A stretch of DNA of 51,478 nt from Caldipriscus sp964426895 (lineage in GTDB: Bacteria > Hydrothermota > Hydrothermia > LBFQ01), in contig CAYRSH010000004.1 of NCBI GenBank assembly GCA_964426895.1, forward strand, positions 1 to 51,478, given 5' to 3'. This document shows, one piece after another, positions 40,274 through 49,432 of this stretch. Below the pieces are notes generated by a model. That model ran no database searches and had not been told where the DNA came from. It saw only the letters and a program-made list of their open reading frames with translations. The position numbers were made by a program, and so were the translations under genes. Position 1 is the stretch's first letter. Every line of letters starts with the position of its first letter.

Positions 40274-41944
40274 TTGGTTGATATATTGCCCGTAATTAAC
40301 GGTAAGGATACCTTATACCTCTACCCGCCGTATATAAGCCATTCTTCTTTGGTTGAGAGTATAACAAGGGGTCTTGGTGGAGAAATAACCCCTTTGGATG
40401 CTTTTAAAAGGGGTAAAAGGTATGTCCTTATAACGAGGTTCAATTTCAATGTTAAGGATTTTCTAAGGGTTTTAAGACAAAGGGGTGTGGTAATTGTGGG
40501 TGTTATGGAGCAGAACGCGGATTACAGGTTTTTAATCCGCGAATTAAACGAAGTGGGTTTAAGGGTTGATGAGGTTTTTGAGGAGATAATAACTTTAAAT
40601 CCAAAAGGTGATACCGGCGATTTTAGGGAAAAATCCGCAATAGTTCGGGCAGAAAGGGAATACAACTCCCTTAGGGTTGATTTGAAAGACAGGTTGAGGT
40701 TTTTGTTTGATTTGGTGGTATTCGGGGTATATGAAGGTAGGTATAGGATTAAAAGGGATTGGTTTGGTGAGGTTAAGGGTTTGGAGGGTTTTTTGGATGT
40801 AGAGGGGGATTACATAGTTCCAAGGGTTGATAAAATCTACGCGATTTTTCAAGAGGATTGGGGTTTTGAAAGGTTTTTAAGCGTTATAAAAAGATTACCC
40901 GATAATTACGAGCCTTTTAACCTACTCGTAAGGTCCATACACGAAAGGGTTTATTATCTTGACATTAAAAACGAGGAGATGAAAAAGGCCTTTGAATTGG
41001 CGTTAAATTGGGCCATAAACCTATCAAAGGGAACAGATGGATTCTTGGAAGCCTTTGAAAAACTCGCTTATTATAGGATAAACTTTCCAATTGGCGAAAA
41101 TTTGCAAATAGGTATATCGGACATTGAGTATTTCCTTAAAAATTGGTTGGGAAAACTAAGCCTTGATAGTGAGTTAAGAATAAAAAACACTCTGGCTTTA
41201 ATGCACCTATATTCCGGTAATTACAAACACGCCGAGGTGTTGTTTGAAGAAATAATAAAGAGGGATAAAGGCCATTTTCGGGATATGGCCATCGTTAATC
41301 TGGCCCTTATCAAAAGTAGAAAGGGGGAAATTTTTGAGGAATACAAAATGCTAAAAAGTTTAATAGATGTTGGGAGGGAGAACAAAAAGGTTATGTTAAT
41401 AGCCATAAGCAACCTTTTGTCCACTCTTAACGAAATTTACGACAGAACAGGGAATGAAAGGTATATTCAAGAGGTCAAACTTTATTTTCAAAGGGGATTG
41501 ACATTTTTGGAAGGATTTAGGGATAACCATGGGATCTTTCATTTAAGGTATAACTATGCGATCGCGATGTCCAAGGTGGGTGAGCATGAGGAGGCTTTGC
41601 GTAGGGTTGAGGAAATATTAAGGGTTTATAACAAGGAGATTAATCCAAACGAGTATGCGGATACACTTGCTCTTAAAGGTTATATACTTTTGTTGATGGG
41701 AGAGTATGAAAGGGCAAGGGAAACATTTGAGGAAGCCCTTAAAACATTTGATTTGAGTTTTAAAAACTTTGAGAATAGATATTGCCTTGCAAAAATTTAT
41801 TACGCTAAAACCCTTTCAAAATTGGGCAGGTTTGATGAAGCGGTTGAAATGATGCTATCCGTAAAGGAGAAGGCGGAAGAGGTGGGATATATGGAAATAT
41901 GGAAAAATGTTATGTCGGAAATTCAAAGTGATACCAGTTCTTAG
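40274..41944 (+). CDS. TPR-repeat protein with unidentified N-terminal domain
   Basis: 556 residues from a TTG start placed 6 bases after TAAAAT. Residues 1-110 form an alpha/beta domain (R-Y-V-L-I-T-R-F-N-F, V-V-I-V-G-V-M-E-Q-N-A) with no P-loop, and I cannot assign it. From about 300 to the end there are TPR repeats: M-H-L-Y-S-G-N-Y-K-H-A-E-V-L-F-E-E-I-I, A-M-S-K-V-G-E-H-E-E-A-L, L-L-M-G-E-Y-E-R-A-R-E-T-F-E-E-A-L, L-S-K-L-G-R-F-D-E-A. No signal peptide, so cytoplasmic, probably a scaffold or sensor. The 3' end overlaps kdsA by 35 bases on the other strand, the longest such overlap here. Confidence 0.7.
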   Translation: MVDILPVINGKDTLYLYPPYISHSSLVESITRGLGGEITPLDAFKRGKRYVLITRFNFNVKDFLRVLRQRGVVIVGVMEQNADYRFLIRELNEVGLRVDEVFEEIITLNPKGDTGDFREKSAIVRAEREYNSLRVDLKDRLRFLFDLVVFGVYEGRYRIKRDWFGEVKGLEGFLDVEGDYIVPRVDKIYAIFQEDWGFERFLSVIKRLPDNYEPFNLLVRSIHERVYYLDIKNEEMKKAFELALNWAINLSKGTDGFLEAFEKLAYYRINFPIGENLQIGISDIEYFLKNWLGKLSLDSELRIKNTLALMHLYSGNYKHAEVLFEEIIKRDKGHFRDMAIVNLALIKSRKGEIFEEYKMLKSLIDVGRENKKVMLIAISNLLSTLNEIYDRTGNERYIQEVKLYFQRGLTFLEGFRDNHGIFHLRYNYAIAMSKVGEHEEALRRVEEILRVYNKEINPNEYADTLALKGYILLLMGEYERARETFEEALKTFDLSFKNFENRYCLAKIYYAKTLSKLGRFDEAVEMMLSVKEKAEEVGYMEIWKNVMSEIQSDTSS

Positions 41945-42710
41945 ATGTGTTCCATATATCCAAAAGCATCTTAACAAAATCCTCAAACATGCTTAAAGGT
42001 ATTTGCGTTGAGGCATCCGATAAGGCTTCCTTTGGATTTGGATGAACCTCCGCGAATATCCCATCAACTCCAACCGCAACCGCCCCTCTCGCCAGATGCG
42101 AAATCAGTTCCCTGTATCCCCCAGAATTTTCCGATAAACCCGGCCTTTGTAGTGAATGGGTTGCATCGTATATTACCCTTATACCCGCCTTCTTTATCCA
42201 GACCAAATTCCTGAAATCCACTACCAAATCGTTATAACCGAAGAATGTTCCCCTTTCCGTTATCCAGGCATTTTGATTTCCCGTACTGAAAACCTTCTCC
42301 GCTGCCTTTATTATCTCATTCGGAGACATAAACTGCCCCTTTTTTATATTAACGGCTTTACCGGTTTTCCCTGCCTCTACCAACATATCCGTTTGCCTTG
42401 AAAGGAACGCGGGTATTTGTATAACATCAACAACCTCCGCCACCCTTTTAATGTCGTGTAAATCATGCACATCGGTTAAAACCCTTAAACCGGTCTCATC
42501 TTTCACCTTTTGCAATATTTCCAACCCCATTTCAATTCCCGGACCCCTAAAACCCTTAACGGATGTCCTATTCGCTTTATCATAAGAGGATTTGAATATA
42601 AGGTCTATTTTAAGATTTTCGGAGATTTTTTTTAACCTCTCCGCCGTTTTTAAAACCATCCCCTCGCTTTCAATTACGCAGGGACCAGCTATGAATATAG
42701 GGGTTTTCAT
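41910..42710 (-). CDS. kdsA: 3-deoxy-8-phosphooctulonate synthase (metal-dependent type)
   Basis: 266 residues. F-I-A-G-P-C-V-I-E-S places Cys11 where the metal-dependent class, such as the Aquifex enzyme, has its ligand; the metal-free E. coli class has Asn. The other ligands are His in D-A-T-H-S, Glu in F-A-E-V-H-P and Asp in L-S-D-A-S-T-Q. K-S-S-Y-D-K-A-N-R-T-S and G-F-R-G-P-G-I bind substrates. It condenses PEP with arabinose 5-phosphate to make Kdo 8-phosphate for LPS. It overlaps the NurA gene as ATGA. Confidence 0.96.
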   Translation of the reverse strand: MKTPIFIAGPCVIESEGMVLKTAERLKKISENLKIDLIFKSSYDKANRTSVKGFRGPGIEMGLEILQKVKDETGLRVLTDVHDLHDIKRVAEVVDVIQIPAFLSRQTDMLVEAGKTGKAVNIKKGQFMSPNEIIKAAEKVFSTGNQNAWITERGTFFGYNDLVVDFRNLVWIKKAGIRVIYDATHSLQRPGLSENSGGYRELISHLARGAVAVGVDGIFAEVHPNPKEALSDASTQIPLSMFEDFVKMLLDIWNTSKNWYHFEFPT

Positions 42711-43831
42711 CCGAGGGGTGTCCTCGGTGATAGTTGGGTGGGGATTAATATATCCGCAATGGATTCCATATCCTTATGCGTTATAACGACATTTTTATGA
42801 ACCCATGTTAAGGGTAGGGGATAACCTTCCAGCGAAAGTCGGGCTATATATCCCAAAAACTTCCCAATATTTTCGGGTTCAACATTCAATATCTCAACTT
42901 TGTAGGTTGAAGTAGAAGATGGGGAAAACCTAACAAAGGTTTGGTATATGTATATGTCAAGTATTTCAACAAAGTCCTCCGGCAATTCCCTCTTCTTCTC
43001 CTCTAAGGATGCCTCTATCGGTTCCGCATACCCCTTTTTACCCAAGGTGCAAATATTAAACATAACCTGATCCGTGATAAACCCCTTTACATTCCATTTT
43101 TTAACATACTCGGACAAAAAGGAATCCTTTGTTATAAAGAATATGGGGTTTTGTAGGGATACCAAAAGTTCTATTGCGGAAAGGTATTCGTAATACAGGA
43201 GTAGGGCGTTTGCATACACATATATTGGTAGCCTTTCATTCCTGAACCTTTCGGCGAACCTTACAAAAACGAAATCTTCATCCCAGAAAGCACCCTTTAT
43301 ATCCTTAATTAAACCCTTTAACTCCCCCTCTAAGTCTTCAACCTCGTCGTATTTAACATCTAAGTGTTTAATCCAATCGTATGTAGGTTGAGGACTTATA
43401 ACATCGCTTATAAAGGAACCATCCATGAGAACCATATATTCGCCGTTGTCGTCTAAGTTTTTGAGGATTTTTAAAAGGTTTTTTATTTCTGCCAACCTCA
43501 TCCACATGGATAGAAATTCCGATAGATTCTTGTTTCTAAGGATATTCTTTTCCATTTTGCCCACAAAGGATATCCCCTCATCCTTAAAACCATCACCGAT
43601 TTTAACATATGCCAAACCGGTAAGTGCAAACACCATATCAACATTCCTTATGGTGTAGTTATACGAACCATCAACCGCTATTAGGGGTTTTTCCGAAATA
43701 TTATCGGGAAAGGGATGCCATTTTCCATCGTCCAATTCCGGCACTTCCTCGTAATTCCCCTTCCCACCAAGGTTATAAATTCCCCATCTATCAATATTCG
43801 CCAAAAATCTGTAAATTGACCTCTCGTGCAT
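42707..43831 (-). CDS. NurA-domain nuclease
   Basis: 374 residues. The NurA fold is marked by I-A-V-D-G-S-Y near residue 50, V-L-M-D-G-S-F near 135, T-K-D-S near 235, and the C-terminal Y-P-L-P-L-T-W-V-H-K-N-V-V-I-T. These acidic residues form the Mn2+-dependent nuclease site. NurA works with the HerA helicase in DNA-end resection, mainly in archaea but also in thermophilic bacteria. No herA is in the window. TAGAAT ends 6 bases before the ATG, inside the end of the upstream lipoprotein gene. Confidence 0.82.
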   Translation of the reverse strand: MHERSIYRFLANIDRWGIYNLGGKGNYEEVPELDDGKWHPFPDNISEKPLIAVDGSYNYTIRNVDMVFALTGLAYVKIGDGFKDEGISFVGKMEKNILRNKNLSEFLSMWMRLAEIKNLLKILKNLDDNGEYMVLMDGSFISDVISPQPTYDWIKHLDVKYDEVEDLEGELKGLIKDIKGAFWDEDFVFVRFAERFRNERLPIYVYANALLLYYEYLSAIELLVSLQNPIFFITKDSFLSEYVKKWNVKGFITDQVMFNICTLGKKGYAEPIEASLEEKKRELPEDFVEILDIYIYQTFVRFSPSSTSTYKVEILNVEPENIGKFLGYIARLSLEGYPLPLTWVHKNVVITHKDMESIADILIPTQLSPRTPLG

Positions 43832-44556
43832 TATTGTATTCTAATGGGCATTGGGAAGGCCGTACCTTTCACAAGCAGCATGGTTGAAGGGGTTAAAGCC
43901 TTTTCTATCTTAACATATTTTAGGACATTTATCATTAGTAAGGCCGTACCCGTATCGCTTACGGCGGATGAAGGTATGTAATGGGATGTAGCATTTGGGG
44001 GTAGGTTCTTTATATAAGGGTTTTGGTCGTTTAGTTTGAAGAAAACCTGTATAGAATCCGCACCGCTTACCGCATTCCAAGAAACCAATATTGAATCACC
44101 AACGGAATGGAATATGGTATCAACGGATATGCTATCGGGTGAACTTACATCCGGCAATGTGAATTGTATATCTTCCCCATACTTTGCGGTATGTATCCTT
44201 ATGTTTGTTCCACCCGAAAGGTTTATGTTTTGTGGTATGCCATTTGAGTCGGCCAACATAAACAGACCTTTATCGGAATAATATTGCAATTGGGTATTGC
44301 CCACCTGTACCTGTGCCGTTGGGTCTTCTTGGGCATCCACGAGAACCTTAAATATTGCCGTTTCGTATTTAATTGTATCCAAGAAAGCCGGGAATGAAGG
44401 GGGTGTTATGTTTGAAGGTAGTATGGAATAGAAACTCCTCAAAGCCGGACCGGTTGCCCCACCAACACCAAACACGGATGTATGGGATATACTAACCTTT
44501 TCCTTACACGAGGCTATTACCAAAAACCCAAAAACTATAAAAAACAGCCTTTTCAT
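43831..44556 (-). CDS. Lipoprotein with fibronectin-III-like domain
   Basis: 241 residues. A clear lipoprotein signal (M-K-R-L-F-F-I-V-F-G-F-L-V-I-A-S-C) has Cys17 as the lipidated residue. The middle is beta-rich, and an FN3-like unit lies at about 145-215 (D-S-I-L-V-S-W-N-A-V-S-G-A-D-S-I-Q-V-F-F). It is exported and membrane-anchored; the function is unknown. It is followed by NurA and KdsA, which gives no clear hint. TATAAT ends 10 bases upstream. Confidence 0.75.
   Translation of the reverse strand: MKRLFFIVFGFLVIASCKEKVSISHTSVFGVGGATGPALRSFYSILPSNITPPSFPAFLDTIKYETAIFKVLVDAQEDPTAQVQVGNTQLQYYSDKGLFMLADSNGIPQNINLSGGTNIRIHTAKYGEDIQFTLPDVSSPDSISVDTIFHSVGDSILVSWNAVSGADSIQVFFKLNDQNPYIKNLPPNATSHYIPSSAVSDTGTALLMINVLKYVKIEKALTPSTMLLVKGTAFPMPIRIQ
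43838..43843 (-). promoter_or_regulatory. -10 element of the nurA-kdsA pair
   Basis: TAGAAT ends 6 bases before the ATG at 43831, within the lipoprotein coding region. Confidence 0.45.
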
Positions 44557-44566
44557 AACGCTTGAT

Positions 44567-44572
44567 ATTATA
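44567..44572 (-). promoter_or_regulatory. -10 element of the lipoprotein gene
   Basis: TATAAT ends 10 bases before the ATG at 44556. Confidence 0.55.
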
Positions 44573-44580
44573 AAGGCGAA

Positions 44581-45669
44581 TTATTCGGCGAATATGATGG
44601 TGTTTGCCATAAGGTTCCCGTGCCTGTTCTCCCTTTCCGGTAAGAAGCACCCCTGCTCGCCAAAGGTCGCGCAGCCCACAAAGGGAACATCTTTTCCAAG
44701 CCCATCCTTGAAGTTTTCTATTGCCTTATTAATCTCATCCATGACCACACCTACACAACCGGCGCAGTATATCAATATAGCCCCCTTTAAGCCTTTAAAA
44801 TCTTTACCCCTTAAACTCATATCAACCACCTGTTTCGTCCTTTTCAGTAAAGCGTCCTTTGTGCTGATCATTAAAACTATTTCATCCCCTTCTTTGAATT
44901 CCGTAAAGAAAGTTAAGGCCTTATTCTCGGGTATTACCATATGGGGATGTGATAGCAGGTATTTTGGAACACCAAAGGTTTTTCCTATAACCCTACCAAC
45001 GGGTCTAAGGGTGGTATCGGCCAGAACCACTCCCCCTTTATCCAAATACCTTTCTATAAGGCCGTTTGTCCATTCGTTATATACTATTGCCGCGGGCTTT
45101 CCATCTATTTCATAAACAATTCTTCCCTCGGCCTTCGTTATTACACCCTTTTTATCCGTCGGTAAATAGCCGCTTAAAAAGTGTCCAAAGGCCTTACCCG
45201 TAAATCCCACGAGCAAAAACCCGGAATCCGTGCTTTGACCGTTATAAAATACCTCCCATTTGCCCGTAAGGTCGTCATCTCCGGCGCTCCCACCGAATAC
45301 GGGAACTTCATTCCCAAAAACATCGTTTATACCATCCAATACCCTTTCTTCAAAACCGGGTGTCGCATGCATCAGGATTACCGAAGGCTTCCCAAGCCTA
45401 TCCGATATTTCTTTTGCCGCATCCTTAGCCTTATCAAAAGCATCTTTTTCGGAACAGGTTTTTAAAACCGGGAACGCATCTATTCCATCCCCATCATCAA
45501 CGGTTAGCATATATGAACCCCTGTGGAAACCTGAGGGGGTAAATACCCCTTGGAAGGAGGTCGCGCCGAATACATCCTTACCGCTTGGGAATTTTATATC
45601 CTCCCCTACGGTTTTATATACCAATGTCCATTTTCCGGCATCCTCCGGGTTGTATTTATTCCACTTCAT
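44581..45669 (-). CDS. FIST-domain protein (FIST N and C)
   Basis: 362 residues. The FIST-N part shows F-G-A-T-S-F-Q-G-V-F-T-P-S-G and V-F-G-G-S-A-G-D-D; the FIST-C part shows G-A-I-L-I-Y-C-A-G-C and the terminal V-P-F-V-G-C-A-T-F-G-E-Q-G with N-T-I-I-F. FIST is a small-ligand sensory domain, often fused to kinases or methyl-accepting proteins; here it is free-standing, without an output domain or signal peptide. TATAAT ends 9 bases before the ATG. Confidence 0.85.
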   Translation of the reverse strand: MKWNKYNPEDAGKWTLVYKTVGEDIKFPSGKDVFGATSFQGVFTPSGFHRGSYMLTVDDGDGIDAFPVLKTCSEKDAFDKAKDAAKEISDRLGKPSVILMHATPGFEERVLDGINDVFGNEVPVFGGSAGDDDLTGKWEVFYNGQSTDSGFLLVGFTGKAFGHFLSGYLPTDKKGVITKAEGRIVYEIDGKPAAIVYNEWTNGLIERYLDKGGVVLADTTLRPVGRVIGKTFGVPKYLLSHPHMVIPENKALTFFTEFKEGDEIVLMISTKDALLKRTKQVVDMSLRGKDFKGLKGAILIYCAGCVGVVMDEINKAIENFKDGLGKDVPFVGCATFGEQGCFLPERENRHGNLMANTIIFAE

Positions 45670-45678
45670 ACTTTTGAT

Positions 45679-45684
45679 ATTATA
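45679..45684 (-). promoter_or_regulatory. -10 element of the FIST gene
   Basis: TATAAT ends 9 bases before the ATG at 45669, overlapping the end of the S9 peptidase gene. Confidence 0.55.
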
Positions 45685-47614
45685 AGGGTGGTATGTTTTT
45701 CAGTATGAAGGCGTAGCGGATGGCGACTTCTTCCATATATTTATACCTACCCGGTATTCCCATATGCCCCGCTTCCATTTCCGTTAATAAGAGTTTTGGT
45801 GATTTGGAAGTGTCGTTCTCCCTTAACTTTAATATCCACTTTGCGGGTTCCCAATATCCAACTCGGGGGTCGTATAACCCGGTTATTGCCAAAACCGGAG
45901 GGTATTTGTTCGGTTTAACATTTTCATAAGGCGAGTAGGATTTTATGTAATCGTAATAGTATTTATCGTTTGGGTTCCCCCATTCGTCGTATTCCTGAAC
46001 GGTTAAAGGCAAGGATGGGTCAAGCATTGTGTTTAAAACATCAACAAAGGGAACAATCGTAACCGCACAACCAAAAAGGTGTGGTTTTAGGTTTAATGCC
46101 CCACCTACGGTTATTCCGCCGGCACTACCACCCATAATCGCTATCTTCCCCTTAGATGTAAATCCCTCAATTATCAAGTATTCCGCACACTCAACAAAAT
46201 CGTAAATTGTATTCTTCTTTTTGTCAAACTTCCCCTCCTTATGCCACCTATCCCCGAATTCACCGCCACCTCTGACATGGGCTATTGCGTATATGAATCC
46301 CCTGTCAAGCAAGGAGATTATGAATTTGCTAAAAACGGGTTCAATCGGATGTCCATAAGCCCCATATCCGTATAATAATAACGGGTTTTCACCCATTTTT
46401 AACCTATCCTTACGATAAACCACTGATATGGGTATCTTTGTGCCATCATAACTTATAGCCCAAAGCCTCTTCGTCTCATACAAATCCCTTTCATAATTTG
46501 GAACGGGTTCAACCCATTTCTTTATGAGTTTCCCCTTTTCTATATCGTAATCGTAAATGGTTTTTGGGGTTCGTAAGGAGGAGAATGCAACCCTTATATA
46601 CTTCTGTTCGTACTCGTAATTGTCTTCCAACCAAAGGGCATAAGGTTCCTCCTTAAACTTTATCCTTTGGATTTTTCCACCTTTATAAATCCCAACCGTT
46701 TTTAAGCCGTTGTGCCTGTATTCTAAGGCCAAGAAATCCTTAAAAACCAATATGTTATCAATTGGTGAGTCTTCCATCTCATCTATCAAAAGCCTTAAAT
46801 CCCCGCTTTTTTCGTCCATGAACAAGACCTTAAAGTTTGGCGCATTTTCGTTTGTCAGAATGTAAAAACCCCCTTCCCCATGAGAAACATAATACCTTAC
46901 CCCTTTCTTTGCCGGAAAGAATTCTTTATGGTAAGGGTATAACAAAACCGAAAAGTTGGTTTCGGTATTACCCACATTTGCGAATATGTATCCGTCTAAG
47001 GATTTTGAAAGGGATACGAAATAAGCATCGTTATCTTCCCTAAGAATCTCCTCATCCTTACCGTCCTTTAAATCGTACAACAGGATTTTATAAGGTCTCT
47101 TCGTATCCTCCTTTTCAACCACATAAATTATCTGGTTTTTATCGTTCCAAGTGAATACACCCCAATGAACCCTTGGGATTTCCGCTAATATCTCATCGGT
47201 TTCCGTATCCTTTATAAAAAGTTTAAAGTTTTCACCACCCGAAACATCATAACTAAAAGCCAGATACTTACCATCCCTACTAACGGATATACCACCCGGT
47301 TGGAAAAACCTTTTCCCCTTTGCAAGGGAATTCCAATCAAGTAAAACCTCCTCCCTTCTCCCCCTTTTCCTAAGGAATACCGAAAAATCCAAACCCTCGG
47401 AAAACTTGTAGTAGTAAAAGTATTCCCCATATCTGTACGGTAAGGTTTCGTAGTATTCGGCGGTGCGGCTTTTAAACTCCTTTATAAGCCTTTCCTGTAA
47501 TTTCTTGGTATCCCTTAAATACCTTTTAATCCTTTGGTTTTCCTTTCTTAAAAAGTTTAATACTTTCGGGTTTTGCCTTTTTACATCTTTCAGCCATGCA
47601 TACTTATCACCCAT
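45680..47614 (-). CDS. Prolyl oligopeptidase family (S9A) serine peptidase
   Basis: 644 residues, near the usual 680-720. The N-terminal cap and seven-bladed propeller run to about 400. The hydrolase domain has G-G-S-A-G-G near residue 495 for the nucleophile, Y-D-P-R-V-G for the Asp region, and A-G-H-M-G for the catalytic His. R-G-G-G-E-F-G and G-Y-G-A-Y-G-H-P are S9A signatures. It is cytoplasmic, cleaving short peptides after Pro or basic residues. TAGAAT ends 8 bases upstream of the ATG. Confidence 0.94.
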   Translation of the reverse strand: MGDKYAWLKDVKRQNPKVLNFLRKENQRIKRYLRDTKKLQERLIKEFKSRTAEYYETLPYRYGEYFYYYKFSEGLDFSVFLRKRGRREEVLLDWNSLAKGKRFFQPGGISVSRDGKYLAFSYDVSGGENFKLFIKDTETDEILAEIPRVHWGVFTWNDKNQIIYVVEKEDTKRPYKILLYDLKDGKDEEILREDNDAYFVSLSKSLDGYIFANVGNTETNFSVLLYPYHKEFFPAKKGVRYYVSHGEGGFYILTNENAPNFKVLFMDEKSGDLRLLIDEMEDSPIDNILVFKDFLALEYRHNGLKTVGIYKGGKIQRIKFKEEPYALWLEDNYEYEQKYIRVAFSSLRTPKTIYDYDIEKGKLIKKWVEPVPNYERDLYETKRLWAISYDGTKIPISVVYRKDRLKMGENPLLLYGYGAYGHPIEPVFSKFIISLLDRGFIYAIAHVRGGGEFGDRWHKEGKFDKKKNTIYDFVECAEYLIIEGFTSKGKIAIMGGSAGGITVGGALNLKPHLFGCAVTIVPFVDVLNTMLDPSLPLTVQEYDEWGNPNDKYYYDYIKSYSPYENVKPNKYPPVLAITGLYDPRVGYWEPAKWILKLRENDTSKSPKLLLTEMEAGHMGIPGRYKYMEEVAIRYAFILKNIPPL

Positions 47615-47620
47615 AGGCGT

Positions 47621-48408
47621 TTATTCTACGGATGTGTTATAAAGGATAAACCTTGTGGATATCTCTCCTACGGTTTTGTAATACCTCCTTTGAAAAAATG
47701 GGGGGAATCCCGCAATTACATCCCAAAACATTGGTTTATCCATATATGTATTGTGATTTGNNNNNNNNNNNNNNNNNNNNNNNNNNNNNNNNNNNNNNNN
47801 NNNNNNNNNNNNNNNNNNNNNNNNNNNNNNNNNNNNNNNNNNNNNNNNNNNNNNNNNNNNAATCCCGCAATTACATCCCAAAACATTGGTTTATCCATAT
47901 ATGTATTGTGATTTGCCCCTTTTAACAGGAACAGGGCCTTATGGCCTTGAATTCTAAGGAATAACGCATACTGGAAAACCCAAAAGGGGGTTAAAACATC
48001 CCTATCCCCTCCGAATATTATTGTTGGCCTTTTTATACTCACATCTTCCGGGACATATGGGGATAAGAGAACGAGGCATTTGAAATTATCCGATAACATT
48101 ACCGCTATATACCCACCCGCCGAATGCCCTCCTATGCACGCCGGATGATAACCGTAAACCTTATAAATACTATCCGCTATTTCAAGGGTTAAACGCGATA
48201 GGCTTCCAAAATCCGAAAGGGCATGCAAAAAATACTCGGGTGCTACAACCGCTATACCCCTTTCGTTTAAAACTTTTATAAAACCTTTGTAGTATTCCGG
48301 ATTCATTAATGAGCCGTGAATAAAAAAGAAATAACCTTTTGTTTCCCCTTTGGGTTTAAAAACATGGGTTTTTATTCCGAAGAGGTATAAAACCTCAACC
48401 AATTTCAA
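47621..48408 (-). CDS. Alpha/beta hydrolase, interrupted by a scaffold gap
   Basis: From the TTG at 48408 the frame encodes an alpha/beta hydrolase: oxyanion segment F-F-I-H-G-S, nucleophile elbow G-G-H-S-A-G-G near 95, acid in F-G-G-D-R-D-V, and catalytic His in A-N-H-N-T-Y. The frame then meets 100 Ns (47761-47860). The same 55 bases stand on both sides (47706-47760 and 47861-47915), so the gap is an artefact of overlapping contigs. Removing 155 bases rejoins the reading to its natural stop at 47621 and gives 210 residues. Substrate unknown. It overlaps tdh by 14 bases. Confidence 0.82.
47623..47628 (-). promoter_or_regulatory. -10 element of the S9 peptidase gene
   Basis: TAGAAT ends 8 bases before the ATG at 47614. 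Confidence 0.5.
47706..47915. repeat. 55-bp direct duplication flanking a 100-N assembly gap
   Basis: 47706-47760 and 47861-47915 are identical by inspection, with 47761-47860 all N. The duplication is a scaffolding artefact, since collapsing it restores the hydrolase frame. Confidence 0.9.
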
Positions 48409-49429
48409 ATATAACCTTCATTGCGGCACCTTGTATAATTGTATCAAAGGCCTGTTTGTACTCTTCCAAGGAAGATATGTGTGTTATTATAGGCGATAAA
48501 TCCACCCTTTTTGTATCCAAAAGGGATGTCGTTTTAACCCATGTGGAAAACATCCTCCTACCCGTTATACCGTACAATGTGATGTTTTTCATGATTACGG
48601 AGTTTAGGGGCATATCTATTATATTTTTGCCGTATATACCCAAAAGCCCTACCCACCCACCATTGGTTATAACGCTTAAAGCGCTTTCAAGGGCTTGGGG
48701 ATTGCCCGACATTTCCAAAATAACATCCACACCTTTCCCGTTTGTTATATCCATAACGACGGTTTTTAAACTGTCTATCTCCGGATTTATTGTGTAATCC
48801 GCACCCATCTTCTTTGCTATGTTCAACCTAAAATCGTTAATATCCGAGGCTATAACCCTACCCGCACCGTATGCCTTTGCTATTGCCACAGCCATAGCCC
48901 CTATGGGGCCGGTTCCCACAACGAGCACATCTGCACCCGTTATATCCCCCGCCAAAACCGTATCAACGGCGTTTCCCATGGGTTCCATAATGGGAACCCA
49001 ATGCTTAGGAATGCTTTCTGGAACCTTCCAAGCGTTTTCTGCCGGGATTACAACATACTCCGCAAAGGCTCCATCCCTATGGAACCCAAGAATTTTTAGG
49101 TTTTTACACACATGCTTTTTCCCTATTCTACACTGATAGCAGTGGCCACACGCTATATGGGTTTCAATACCCACATAATCCCCAACCTTTAAACCCTCAA
49201 CCCCTTCACCCAATTCCACAACCTCACCGGCGGATTCATGCCCTATTATCCTTGGTAAGTGGTCTACCTCGCTTTGGGCAAACTCATCCCATTTATAAAT
49301 ATGAACATCGCTCCCACATATGGAAGCATATTTAACCTTTATCAAAACCTCACCGGGCCCCGGTTTTGGTATATCGGTTTCTATAATCTGTAATCCGGGA
49401 CCCCCTTTTGTTTTTGCAAGGGCTTTCAT
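48395..49429 (-). CDS. tdh: L-threonine 3-dehydrogenase
   Basis: 344 residues, zinc alcohol dehydrogenase family. The catalytic zinc site is in S-I-C-G-S-D-V-H-I-Y and G-H-E-S-A-G-E; the structural zinc uses C-G-H-C-Y-Q-C and the Cys seven residues later. The NAD site is V-V-G-T-G-P-I-G. G-I-T-G-R-R-M-F-S-T-W near the C-terminus is specific to Tdh among MDR enzymes. It oxidises threonine to 2-amino-3-ketobutyrate. Kbl, the usual partner, is not adjacent. Confidence 0.93.
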   Translation of the reverse strand: MKALAKTKGGPGLQIIETDIPKPGPGEVLIKVKYASICGSDVHIYKWDEFAQSEVDHLPRIIGHESAGEVVELGEGVEGLKVGDYVGIETHIACGHCYQCRIGKKHVCKNLKILGFHRDGAFAEYVVIPAENAWKVPESIPKHWVPIMEPMGNAVDTVLAGDITGADVLVVGTGPIGAMAVAIAKAYGAGRVIASDINDFRLNIAKKMGADYTINPEIDSLKTVVMDITNGKGVDVILEMSGNPQALESALSVITNGGWVGLLGIYGKNIIDMPLNSVIMKNITLYGITGRRMFSTWVKTTSLLDTKRVDLSPIITHISSLEEYKQAFDTIIQGAAMKVIFEIG

Positions 49430-49432
49430 ATT

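Noticed and set aside
47573..47925. Several open frames spanning the N run
   Set aside because: They consist largely of unknown residues and the duplicated contig end.
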